64,000 bases of DNA from Trueperaceae bacterium (GTDB lineage Bacteria > Deinococcota > Deinococci > Deinococcales > Trueperaceae), in contig JACCWH010000152.1 of NCBI GenBank assembly GCA_013697735.1, forward strand, positions 1 to 64,000, in the 5' to 3' direction. Both the position numbers and the translations under genes were made by a program. Positions 57,542-64,000 of this stretch are shown here, in pieces. The stretch's first letter is position 1. Every line of letters starts with the position of its first letter. The notes beneath the pieces are model-generated. The model made no database searches. It saw only the letters and a program-made list of their open reading frames with translations, and was not told the origin of the DNA.

Positions 57542-59070
57542 GTGCGGTTCACCCCCAGGAAGCGGACGTAGAGGATCGCGAAGCCGAAGATGAGGAGGAA
57601 GATCAACACGCCGATGGCCGAGGCGTACCCCGCCTCCTGGTTGTTGATGAGGACCTCGAATGTATAGGTCGACACGCTGTGCTCCGCGCGCCCGAAGAGG
57701 ACGTTGAAGAGGTCGAACACGCGCAGCGCGTCGAGGGTACGGAAGATCAGTGCGACCGCGATCGCGGGCTTGAGGAGCGGCAGGGTGATCGATACGAACT
57801 CGCGTGCCCGGCTGGCGCCGTCCACGCGTGCGGATTCGTAGAGCTCCTTGGGGATCACCTGGAGCCCGGCGAGGAGCAGCAGCGCCATGAACGGCGAGGT
57901 CTTCCAGACGTCGATCATGATCGCGGACGGGAGCTGGAGCGCGGCGGTGGTGAGCCACGCCTGGGGGGATTCGATGAGGCCGGTCATCATCCCGACACGG
58001 TTCACGATTCCGGCGCTGGTGTCCTTGAGCATGAGCTCCCATAGCCGCGCAGACACTACGGTCGGGATCGCCCAAGGAACGAGCATGACGGCGCGCATGG
58101 CGCCGCGACCGCGGAACTCCGAGTGCACCGTCAGAGCGATGAAGAGCCCGAGCAGTAGCTCGAGCGTCACCGAGGCGCTCGCGAACATGAGCGTGACCCA
58201 GATGGCGCGCATCCACGTCCGGTCGAGCGCTCCGACGCTGATGGCGCGATCGGGTGCGGTCACGAGCGGCAGGTCCCAGTGCCAGGCAGTGCGGTAGCCA
58301 TCGAGCAGCGTCTCGCGTGGGATGGACTCCCAGCGCACGGCGCCGTTCGCGGAGCGCGCGCAGGAACCGTCATCGGCGGTGCGACAGGCGACCTCGTCGA
58401 GGCGCAGGGTGAGGAGGGTGCGGTAGTGGGTGAGGCCGACGAAGGAGGGCACGTCGTCGGAGGCGAAGCGTTTGTCGGTGAGGCTGGTGATCACCGTGGC
58501 CTCGAGTGGGCGTGCGGCGACGACGAGCAGGATGACGAGCGCGGGCACGAGGAGGTTCCAGGCGGTGCGCGCCTCGCGCGCGACGAGCGGTTCGTGCGCG
58601 AGTCCGGGAACCTGGGCAGCGCGGGCGAGGGCGGTACGGAGCGCCAGTGCGGCGAGGACCGCGAGGGCGGGCCCGAGGGTGCCGTCTGCGAGCAAGGGAG
58701 CGCCCTGTGTGAGACGGAGGACGGTCATGACGAGGGCGAAGATCGCGAGCCAGGTGACGCCGTCGTGCGCTGTGCGCGTCGCGCCGACGTCGCGCCGTGC
58801 GACGCCCATGCCGAGTGTGATCGCGGCTAGGCCGAGAGAAGTGACGAGCAGCGGCATCAGTACGCCGAAAGCGTCTAGAACGGCGATCACCAGCGACGGC
58901 CGACCGGCGCCGAGGGTGGCGTCGAGGGCACTACGGACGCCGCTATCCTGCGTGATCTCGAGCGCCAGTGAGCCGATGGTCACGATCCCGAGGAGGATCA
59001 GCAGCGCGCCGAGGAGCGTCGTGCCGGGACCGACGGATGACGTGGGGCGGGCGGAGATCGGGGTCGCCAT
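57538..59070 (-). CDS. Carbohydrate ABC permease (MalF-like) with enlarged N terminus
   Basis: A 510-aa permease, almost twice the usual CUT1 length. Four extra hydrophobic segments (about 20-160) precede the canonical part, which starts near AWNLLVPALVILLVV. A large periplasmic loop of about 95 aa with a cysteine pair (CRTADDGSC) follows. The EAA loop is intact (ELYESARVDGASRAREFVSITLPLLKPAIAVAL). GAGGTG precedes ATG 59070. The long N terminus recalls MalF of enteric bacteria. It pairs with the MalG-like gene. Confidence 0.9.
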   Translation of the reverse strand: MATPISARPTSSVGPGTTLLGALLILLGIVTIGSLALEITQDSGVRSALDATLGAGRPSLVIAVLDAFGVLMPLLVTSLGLAAITLGMGVARRDVGATRTAHDGVTWLAIFALVMTVLRLTQGAPLLADGTLGPALAVLAALALRTALARAAQVPGLAHEPLVAREARTAWNLLVPALVILLVVAARPLEATVITSLTDKRFASDDVPSFVGLTHYRTLLTLRLDEVACRTADDGSCARSANGAVRWESIPRETLLDGYRTAWHWDLPLVTAPDRAISVGALDRTWMRAIWVTLMFASASVTLELLLGLFIALTVHSEFRGRGAMRAVMLVPWAIPTVVSARLWELMLKDTSAGIVNRVGMMTGLIESPQAWLTTAALQLPSAIMIDVWKTSPFMALLLLAGLQVIPKELYESARVDGASRAREFVSITLPLLKPAIAVALIFRTLDALRVFDLFNVLFGRAEHSVSTYTFEVLINNQEAGYASAIGVLIFLLIFGFAILYVRFLGVNRT

Positions 59071-59084
59071 GGTGGCACCTCGGA

Positions 59085-59122
59085 GTTGGCTGGAGGGCGC
59101 GCGAGGGCGCCCGCCAGCCAAC
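59085..59122 (-). terminator. Intra-operon hairpin after the sugar-binding protein gene
   Basis: GTTGGCTGG (59085-59093) pairs with CCAGCCAAC (59114-59122), extended inside by GGGCGC/GCGCCC. The stem lies between the stop of the binding protein (59128) and the permease ATG (59070). It is placed like the hairpin in the peptide operon and likely limits read-through into the permeases. Confidence 0.65.
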
Positions 59123-59127
59123 CGGGA

Positions 59128-60420
59128 TCAGTTCCCGAGCAGGGACTCGAGGTCGAGTTCGAGGAGCGTCAAGGCGGTCTCGGCGTCCTCGCCACCCGTG
59201 AGGATGCTGTGGACGGCCGTCGAGTAGAGCGTCGAGACGCGGTTGTAGCGCGTCCCCGTCACCGTCGACGGGCGCGGCGTTGCGCCCATGAATACGCTGT
59301 CGAGGCCAGCGAAGAACGGGACCGCCTCGATCACGTCCGCGTCTTGGTAGAGGGCCGCGATCGTCGGGTTGATGGAGGAGCGGATCGCGCGGCGCTTCTG
59401 CTCATCGTACGACGCGAAGTACTTGGCGAACGCCACCGCGGCGTCGACGTTGGCGCTGTAGCGGTTCACGCCGATGCTCCAGCCGCCCATGGCGGCGGCC
59501 GAGGTGCCGGAGGCGCCGGCCGGCAGCGCCGCGACGTCGAATACGTCGCCGATCGCTTCGCTGTCGAAGGAGATGCTGTATGCGTAGGGCCAGTTTCGCA
59601 TGAAAGCGGCGTTGCCGGCGTGCCAGACACCGCGTGCGTCGTCCTCGACGTAGCCGACGACTCCGGGTGGGCTGATCGTGCCTACCCAGCCGGCGGCGCG
59701 CTCGAAGGCGCGGATCGTCGCGTCGTTGGCGACCTCGACGTCACCGGCGGGGCTGACGATGGAGCCTCCGCCCTCGGAGACCTGCCACTCGAGGGCGTTG
59801 GTGGTCAGTCCCTCGTAGTTGTTGCCCTGCCAGACGAATCCCCAGAAGTCGGCGTTGCCCTCGGCACGTTCGCCTTCCTGAATGGTACGGGCCATGCCCT
59901 CGAGCTCGTCCCAGGTGGCGGGCGGGCCGTCGAAGCCGTAGCGCTCGAGGAGATCGGTGCGGTAGTACAGCATCCCGGCGCCGAGGCGGAAGGCGATGGC
60001 CGCCATCTTGTCGCCGATGATGTTGTTCTGGATGAACCCAGGGAAGTGTGCGGCGAGTTCTTCGTCGCTGAAGTAGGGCATCAGGTCGACGAGGTTCTCG
60101 GCGAGGATGCCGGGCCAGATCACGTCGACGCGCATGACGTCGATGTCGCCACTTTGGCCCTCGAGCATCGTGAGGTAGTTGGCAAGCAGGTCCGACGCGC
60201 TGGCCGGACCGGAGACGATGGTGACCGTGATGTGCGGGCAGGCCTCGTTGAATGCGGCGACGGTCTCGCGTTCGATCTCGGCGGCGTTGCCGACGGGGTC
60301 GCCCATGAAGGTGATCGTGGCGGGCGCGTCGGTGACGCAATCGATGGTGGCGCCTTGGGCGTGCGCGAGCGTGGCGAGCGTGAAGGCGAGGGCGAGGAGG
60401 ATTCGTCGGACGTTTCGCAT
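59128..60420 (-). CDS. Sugar-type ABC substrate-binding protein (CUT1)
   Basis: A 430-aa exported binding protein of the maltose/trehalose type. A Sec signal peptide (MRNVRRILLALAFTLATLAHA) has no lipobox. Family features are TVAAFNEACPHITVTIVSGPAS, IDVMRVDVIWPGIL, YYRTDLLERYGFDGPPATWDELE, GNNYEGLTTNALEW and GGWSIGVNRYS. GAGGA sits 6 nt before the ATG. It is the second gene of the leftward operon. The presence of a sulfatase suggests a sulfated glycan fragment or sulfated polyol as ligand. Confidence 0.93.
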   Translation of the reverse strand: MRNVRRILLALAFTLATLAHAQGATIDCVTDAPATITFMGDPVGNAAEIERETVAAFNEACPHITVTIVSGPASASDLLANYLTMLEGQSGDIDVMRVDVIWPGILAENLVDLMPYFSDEELAAHFPGFIQNNIIGDKMAAIAFRLGAGMLYYRTDLLERYGFDGPPATWDELEGMARTIQEGERAEGNADFWGFVWQGNNYEGLTTNALEWQVSEGGGSIVSPAGDVEVANDATIRAFERAAGWVGTISPPGVVGYVEDDARGVWHAGNAAFMRNWPYAYSISFDSEAIGDVFDVAALPAGASGTSAAAMGGWSIGVNRYSANVDAAVAFAKYFASYDEQKRRAIRSSINPTIAALYQDADVIEAVPFFAGLDSVFMGATPRPSTVTGTRYNRVSTLYSTAVHSILTGGEDAETALTLLELDLESLLGN

Positions 60421-60516
60421 GGTGGGTCCTCAGGGGGTGCGAGATGCGCGGAGGCGCAGGGGTGGGTGGAGGAAGGGGGCGTGGGTGGCGTGTGTCGGGG
60501 TGGCTGGGGGCCTGCT
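60421..60516 (-). other. C-rich, G-poor intergenic leader (G-rich on plus strand)
   Basis: The 96-nt gap between the PHP gene and the binding-protein gene is strongly skewed. The RNA sense strand is C-rich and G-poor, as in rut sites used by Rho. The plus strand has runs of three to five G close to, but not clearly meeting, quadruplex rules. Confidence 0.4.
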
Positions 60517-62040
60517 TCACCTCCTCGCGGGATCGCGCGGTTCGACCCAGATGGGCGAGCTCCACGCCATGTGGTCGTTGCGTTGTCGGACGCGGGCCCG
60601 GTAGAGGTCGGGCCCACCCGATCCGGTCGGGCGGTGGGTGAAGTCGAGCCGCAGGGCGTACTCGGCTTCGGGGACGGCGCGGTGGAAGCAGATCGCCGGG
60701 GAGACGAAGCCGCCGAGGTGGTGGGTGCGCGCTCCCTCGTGCAGGTCGCGCAGAGGGATGTGAAGCGTGCGGCCGTTCACCACCGCTTCGAGCACGGTCT
60801 GGTCGTCGGCGTCGATCTCGAGGCAGATGCCCTCCATGGCGGGGAGCGCCGAGAGGGCGTTGGGCCGGGTCACGGTTGTGAAGCGAACGCTGCTCTCGTC
60901 CGGATGCTCGAGGGTGTGCGGCGCGTGCCGGGTGCCCTCGGGGGGAGCTTCGTGGGGGTTGGGGCCGCGGAAACGCGCCTCGACACCGATCAAGTCGCCC
61001 CGTCGGACGCGGATCGTCACGTCCCACGGGGTTGCCTCGGTCGCCTCGCCCCAGCCGACCTCGACGTGCACCTTGACCGGGCCGGGCGCGTGATCGCCCT
61101 GGAAGACGCTGACGCGGTGGACGACGCGCTCGTCGTGCAGGATCTCGACCCAGTCGAGGGCGCCGCCGCCGCGCACCTCCACCTCGATCCGGCGCGCGTC
61201 GGTGGCAGGCGCGACACCGCCCATGAGCGTGCCGTCGAGCGCGAATGCGAGGTCGATGCGGTCGCCGGTGAGGGCGTAGGTGCGGCGCGATGCGATGGCG
61301 TCCCAGAGGGCGTCGCGGTCGAGCGAGCGCATCCATGCCCCCATGCGTCCGAATCCGTAGGAGCCGGGGACGGCGTTGTGGTGGTCCGTGGAGCCGACGA
61401 CACCGAAGCGCAATCCTTGGGACCAGGCGTAGCCGGCGGTGCCGTGCTCGTGGCGGGGGCCCATCGCGTGCAAATAGGGGACTGCTCCGTCGGAGCGTTC
61501 GGAGGAGCCATGGAACGAGACGGTCTCGACCACGGGCGAGAGCTCGGGGTCGAACGCCGACCAATCGATACCGCGCAGCCCTTGGCGGTAGGCGACGTGG
61601 TGCGGGATCAGGAAGGTGTCGCCGGCGACCTCGCGCAGGGCGGCGCGGAGCGCAGGGAGGTCGGGTGCGTCGAAGATGTGGGCCCCGCGGGTAGCGCGGA
61701 AATAGATGCAGTGATCGCCGTATGCCATGGAGTGCCATTCGAAGCTCGGCAGCGTCACGAAGGTGCCGCTTTCGTCGGCCGCATCGGTCAGCGCCAAGTA
61801 GTCGGCCCAACCAGCGCGTGCGCGCTCGAAGCCGCGACGATGGTAGTCCACGAGGTAGGCGAGATCGGGATCGTCGGTGGGCACGTCGGGCCATGCTCCG
61901 TGGACGGTGAGGCTGACGAAGTCGAGTTGCAGGCGCGCGTTGGCCATGGCTTCGTCCGGCGTCCCCCGCCCGTACGACAGGTTGCAGTGATTGTGGAGGT
62001 CGCCGTACCGTGCGCGTAGGTCCTCGTATCCGGGGATCAT
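60517..62040 (-). CDS. CehA/McbA-like PHP-domain metallohydrolase
   Basis: A 507-aa protein with an N-terminal PHP-type metal-binding domain. Blocks are YGDLHNHCNLSYGRGTP, VSLTVHGAWPD, FEWHSMAYGDHCIYF, LIPHHVAY and VGSTDHHNAVPGS, giving a full set of His and Asp ligands. The C-terminal 200 residues are beta-rich and may bind substrate. CehA and McbA relatives hydrolyse carbamates or phosphate esters, and many sit in carbohydrate loci. ATG 62040 begins the conserved part. The first gene of the sulfatase operon, it is driven by the promoter at 62129-62155. Confidence 0.8.
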   Translation of the reverse strand: MIPGYEDLRARYGDLHNHCNLSYGRGTPDEAMANARLQLDFVSLTVHGAWPDVPTDDPDLAYLVDYHRRGFERARAGWADYLALTDAADESGTFVTLPSFEWHSMAYGDHCIYFRATRGAHIFDAPDLPALRAALREVAGDTFLIPHHVAYRQGLRGIDWSAFDPELSPVVETVSFHGSSERSDGAVPYLHAMGPRHEHGTAGYAWSQGLRFGVVGSTDHHNAVPGSYGFGRMGAWMRSLDRDALWDAIASRRTYALTGDRIDLAFALDGTLMGGVAPATDARRIEVEVRGGGALDWVEILHDERVVHRVSVFQGDHAPGPVKVHVEVGWGEATEATPWDVTIRVRRGDLIGVEARFRGPNPHEAPPEGTRHAPHTLEHPDESSVRFTTVTRPNALSALPAMEGICLEIDADDQTVLEAVVNGRTLHIPLRDLHEGARTHHLGGFVSPAICFHRAVPEAEYALRLDFTHRPTGSGGPDLYRARVRQRNDHMAWSSPIWVEPRDPARR

Positions 62041-62128
62041 GATGACGGGCCCTCCCAGGCCGCGAACGGATTGCTGAGCAGATGCCGGAGCGCACGAGGG
62101 GCGCACGCGGAATAAGTGATGCTCTTTT

Positions 62129-62155
62129 GTATTACACTTTCGAAAAGGTTGTCAA
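62129..62155 (-). promoter_or_regulatory. Leftward promoter of the sulfatase/ABC operon with palindromic operator
   Basis: On the minus strand a perfect TTGACA (62150-62155) is followed after 15 nt by TAATAC (62129-62134), or after 17 nt by ATACAA. Between them lies a near-palindrome, CTTTCGAAAAG (62137-62147), in the most AT-rich patch of the region. The ROK repressor gene starts about 30 nt away on the other strand. This is a likely ROK operator covering both promoters. Confidence 0.6.
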
Positions 62156-62183
62156 GCCTCCATCCCCCGCCTCCGGTATCGTG

Positions 62184-63395
62184 ATGCGCTCGTCCCTGAA
62201 CGACCAATCCGCCATGGACACCCCCCGCGCGATCGTCACCCACCTCCTCACCCAACCGCTGTCGTTGGCCGGCCTCGGGTCGGCGACCGGGAGTAGCCTC
62301 CCGACGCTGCGGCGCGCGATCCGTGACCTGCAGGAGGCGCGTTGGGTGTCGATCGTCGGCCGCGAGGTCGACACCGGCGGGCGACCCGCCAACCTCTTCG
62401 GCGTCGATGCCGACGCCATCGCGCTCATCGGCGTTCACGTCGAGCACCCCGGCATGCGGCTCGTGGCCACCGACCTGACCGGCGCCGTGCTCGACGAGCG
62501 GGAGCTCCCGGGGGACGGCATCCTCGAGCTCGATACCGTCGATCGCGCGATCGGCTCGTATCTGGAGCACGTCCGCGCCCGCTTCCCGGGGCGGCGCGTC
62601 CTCGGTCTCGCGCTCGCCAGCCCCGGCTACGTCGACCCGCTCACCGGCACCGTGATCGCCATCGGGCGCGTGCCGACGTGGAACAACCTGCCCATGGGCG
62701 AGCGGCTCCGCGAGGCGACCGGCCTGCGCGTGAGCATCGTCAACGACGTGGACGCGATGGCCGCCGCCGAGTTCGGCGGCAGGGCCGATCCGCGCACCTA
62801 CGCCTACCTCGCGGTAGGGGAGGGCGTGAAGTTCAGCCTCTTCCTCCACGGGAAGCCGTACGTGGGACCCTTCGGCAATGCGGGGCTCGTGAATCTGCGC
62901 CTCCTGGCCGCCGCGGGCGGCGACGTCGACGCCGCGGACGTGCTGACCATGTTCGGGCTCGTCGATACCTTCCTCCGGCGCTCGGCGTCGCGGCGTCCGC
63001 CTGGCGCCGACGCACACGCGCGCGTCGCCGACGCGCCCGACGCCCGAGCACGCTTCCTGCAGGTTCTCGCGCTCGCCGAGGACGGTGACCCCGTCGCCGC
63101 GGAGCTCGTCGGGTGGATGATCGACGTCCTGGGTGTACAGATCGCGAGCTTCGTTCACCTCATTCAGCCCGAGCTGCTCGTGATCGGGGGCGCCCTGGCC
63201 GGCGGGCCCGAGCGGGTTCTCGACGATGTGGAAGCCTCGTTGCGCCGCCACCTCCCCACCCTTCTCGACAACAACCTCATCGTGAGACGCGCTCGAGTGG
63301 TCAGCGCCAGCGCGGCGGCGATCGGAGCGACGCGCGTCTTCCTCCACCGGTTCCTCGCCCAGGATGGGCCCCCGATCACGAGCGTGATGGGATGA
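62184..63395 (+). CDS. ROK-family transcriptional regulator
   Basis: A regulator of about 403 aa with an N-terminal winged helix ([22 protein letters not shown]) and a ROK sugar-kinase-like domain ([35 protein letters not shown]). The cysteine-rich zinc motif usual in ROK proteins is absent after YVGPFGNAG, so ligand control may differ. The start is 62184 or 62214. A longer reading from 62082 would overlap the leftward promoter. It probably represses the divergent operon. Its stop overlaps the ATG of the formylglycine-generating enzyme. Confidence 0.85.
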   Translation: MRSSLNDQSAMDTPRAIVTHLLTQPLSLAGLGSATGSSLPTLRRAIRDLQEARWVSIVGREVDTGGRPANLFGVDADAIALIGVHVEHPGMRLVATDLTGAVLDERELPGDGILELDTVDRAIGSYLEHVRARFPGRRVLGLALASPGYVDPLTGTVIAIGRVPTWNNLPMGERLREATGLRVSIVNDVDAMAAAEFGGRADPRTYAYLAVGEGVKFSLFLHGKPYVGPFGNAGLVNLRLLAAAGGDVDAADVLTMFGLVDTFLRRSASRRPPGADAHARVADAPDARARFLQVLALAEDGDPVAAELVGWMIDVLGVQIASFVHLIQPELLVIGGALAGGPERVLDDVEASLRRHLPTLLDNNLIVRRARVVSASAAAIGATRVFLHRFLAQDGPPITSVMG

Positions 63396-64000
63396 CAATC
63401 GACCGCAGCCAAGATCTTGAGAACCGGCCGCCTGAGGTCGGGAGCGTGCGCAATGTGCCGTGCTGCGGCCCGGGCTCGCGCGCAGGCGACGCCGTCGCGC
63501 GGCTCCTCGTGCAGCAAAGCGCGTCGACGAGAACAACGGCCGGACCGGTCGGCGCGCCGCACGCGGTGATCGACCTGCCGGGCGGCACGTTCCGGATGGG
63601 CACCGACGCGCCGACGTTCCCGCAGGACCGCGAGGGGCCGGTCAGGAGTGTGCACGTCGAAGGCTTCTCCATCGACGCCTACGCCGTGACCAATGCGCGC
63701 TTCGCCGCGTTCGTCGACGGCACTTCGTACGTGACCGAAGCCGAGCGCTTCGGCTGGTCGTTCGTGTTCTACCGCTTCCTGCCGCCCGAGCTCTCTCACG
63801 CGCGGCCGGTGCCGGGGGTTCCGTGGTGGCGAGCGGTACTCGGCGCGACGTGGTGCGCACCCGAGGGACCGGGATCCGACCTGGCAGGCCGCGCCGATCA
63901 TCCGGTCGTGCACGTGTCGTGGCGTGATGCCCGCGCCTTCGCCACCTGGGCGGGCGGTCGTCTCGCGCGGGAAGCGGAGTGGGAGTACGCTGCGCGCGGC
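63392..64000 (+). CDS. Formylglycine-generating enzyme (sulfatase activator), partial
   Basis: The 5' part (203 codons) of an SUMF1/EgtB-fold protein that runs off the window. ATG 63392 overlaps the ROK stop (ATGA). The N terminus carries a Cys-rich CCGPGSR patch common in bacterial FGEs. FGE blocks follow: [75 protein letters not shown]. The catalytic cysteines near the C terminus lie outside. It would oxidise Cys63 of the sulfatase in this locus to formylglycine. Confidence 0.9.
   Translation, partial: MTIDRSQDLENRPPEVGSVRNVPCCGPGSRAGDAVARLLVQQSASTRTTAGPVGAPHAVIDLPGGTFRMGTDAPTFPQDREGPVRSVHVEGFSIDAYAVTNARFAAFVDGTSYVTEAERFGWSFVFYRFLPPELSHARPVPGVPWWRAVLGATWCAPEGPGSDLAGRADHPVVHVSWRDARAFATWAGGRLAREAEWEYAARG

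Noticed and set aside
60455-60516. Canonical G-quadruplex on the plus strand
   Set aside because: The G runs are frequent, but the best four-run arrangement I could place needs a loop of about 8 nt. It is reported only as a skewed composition.
59086-62019. A 977-codon open frame on the plus strand through the sugar-binding and PHP genes
   Set aside because: It is antisense to two clearly recognisable genes. High GC at third positions keeps the opposite frame open, and the translation shows no domain.
1-64000. tRNA, rRNA, CRISPR arrays, insertion sequences and prophage
   Set aside because: Reading the gaps by eye I found no cloverleaf, no spaced repeats, no transposase or integrase frame, and no gene-poor stretch large enough for rRNA.

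Overview
The window is high-GC bacterial DNA with tightly packed genes and short intergenic gaps. No rRNA, tRNA, CRISPR array or intact mobile element was seen, and no gene-free stretch exceeds about 300 bases. It most resembles the Deinococcota, probably a Trueperaceae-like lineage. Two signs support this. PriA has lost its helicase motifs, as in Deinococcus. Many genes have a TANNNT -10 box only 5-7 nt before the start codon and no Shine-Dalgarno, the leaderless arrangement described for Deinococcus. The taxonomic call is inference.

Region 1 (1-20 kb) is mostly housekeeping. It holds a BMP-type nucleoside-binding protein, an NYN nuclease-like protein, luxS, an OmpR/HisKA two-component pair, purM, priA, smpB, a degenerate amidase followed by a GerMN-like protein, asnS, a hisS-aspS-HAD operon, a TIG-like lipoprotein, rodA, yfbR and mgtE.

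Region 2 (20-34 kb) is mixed. It has a YfiT-like DinB hydrolase, small membrane proteins, a fatty-acid desaturase, a Tat-type phosphoesterase and an EAL protein. A 48-aa exported peptide gene lies divergent from a 63-aa ORF and an 817-aa TPR/BTAD-like regulator, and the gap between them holds a perfect 20-bp inverted repeat. AzlCD, an aldo/keto reductase, a CoA-binding protein, two Gfo/Idh/MocA oxidoreductases and a lipoprotein subtilase follow.

Region 3 (34-55 kb) is transport-rich. Two tandem SulP-STAS-cNMP fusion transporters lie downstream of an M20 amidohydrolase and a FecCD-type importer. The binding protein of that importer appears to carry a shrunken ModA-like segment. Next come an MFS exporter, an SRPBCC protein and an Lgt-like/thioredoxin fusion. 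A dipeptide-type ABC operon ending in an M81 (MlrC-like) metallopeptidase, a second lipoprotein subtilase, two unrecognised genes and a cupin complete the region.

Region 4 (55-64 kb) looks like a catabolic locus for a sulfated compound. A CysXProXArg sulfatase, two carbohydrate-type permeases, a sugar-type binding protein and a CehA/McbA-like PHP hydrolase read leftward. They diverge, at an AT-rich promoter/operator, from a ROK regulator translationally coupled to a formylglycine-generating enzyme that runs off the window. That enzyme would activate the sulfatase, so the locus is self-contained except for a visible ABC ATPase.
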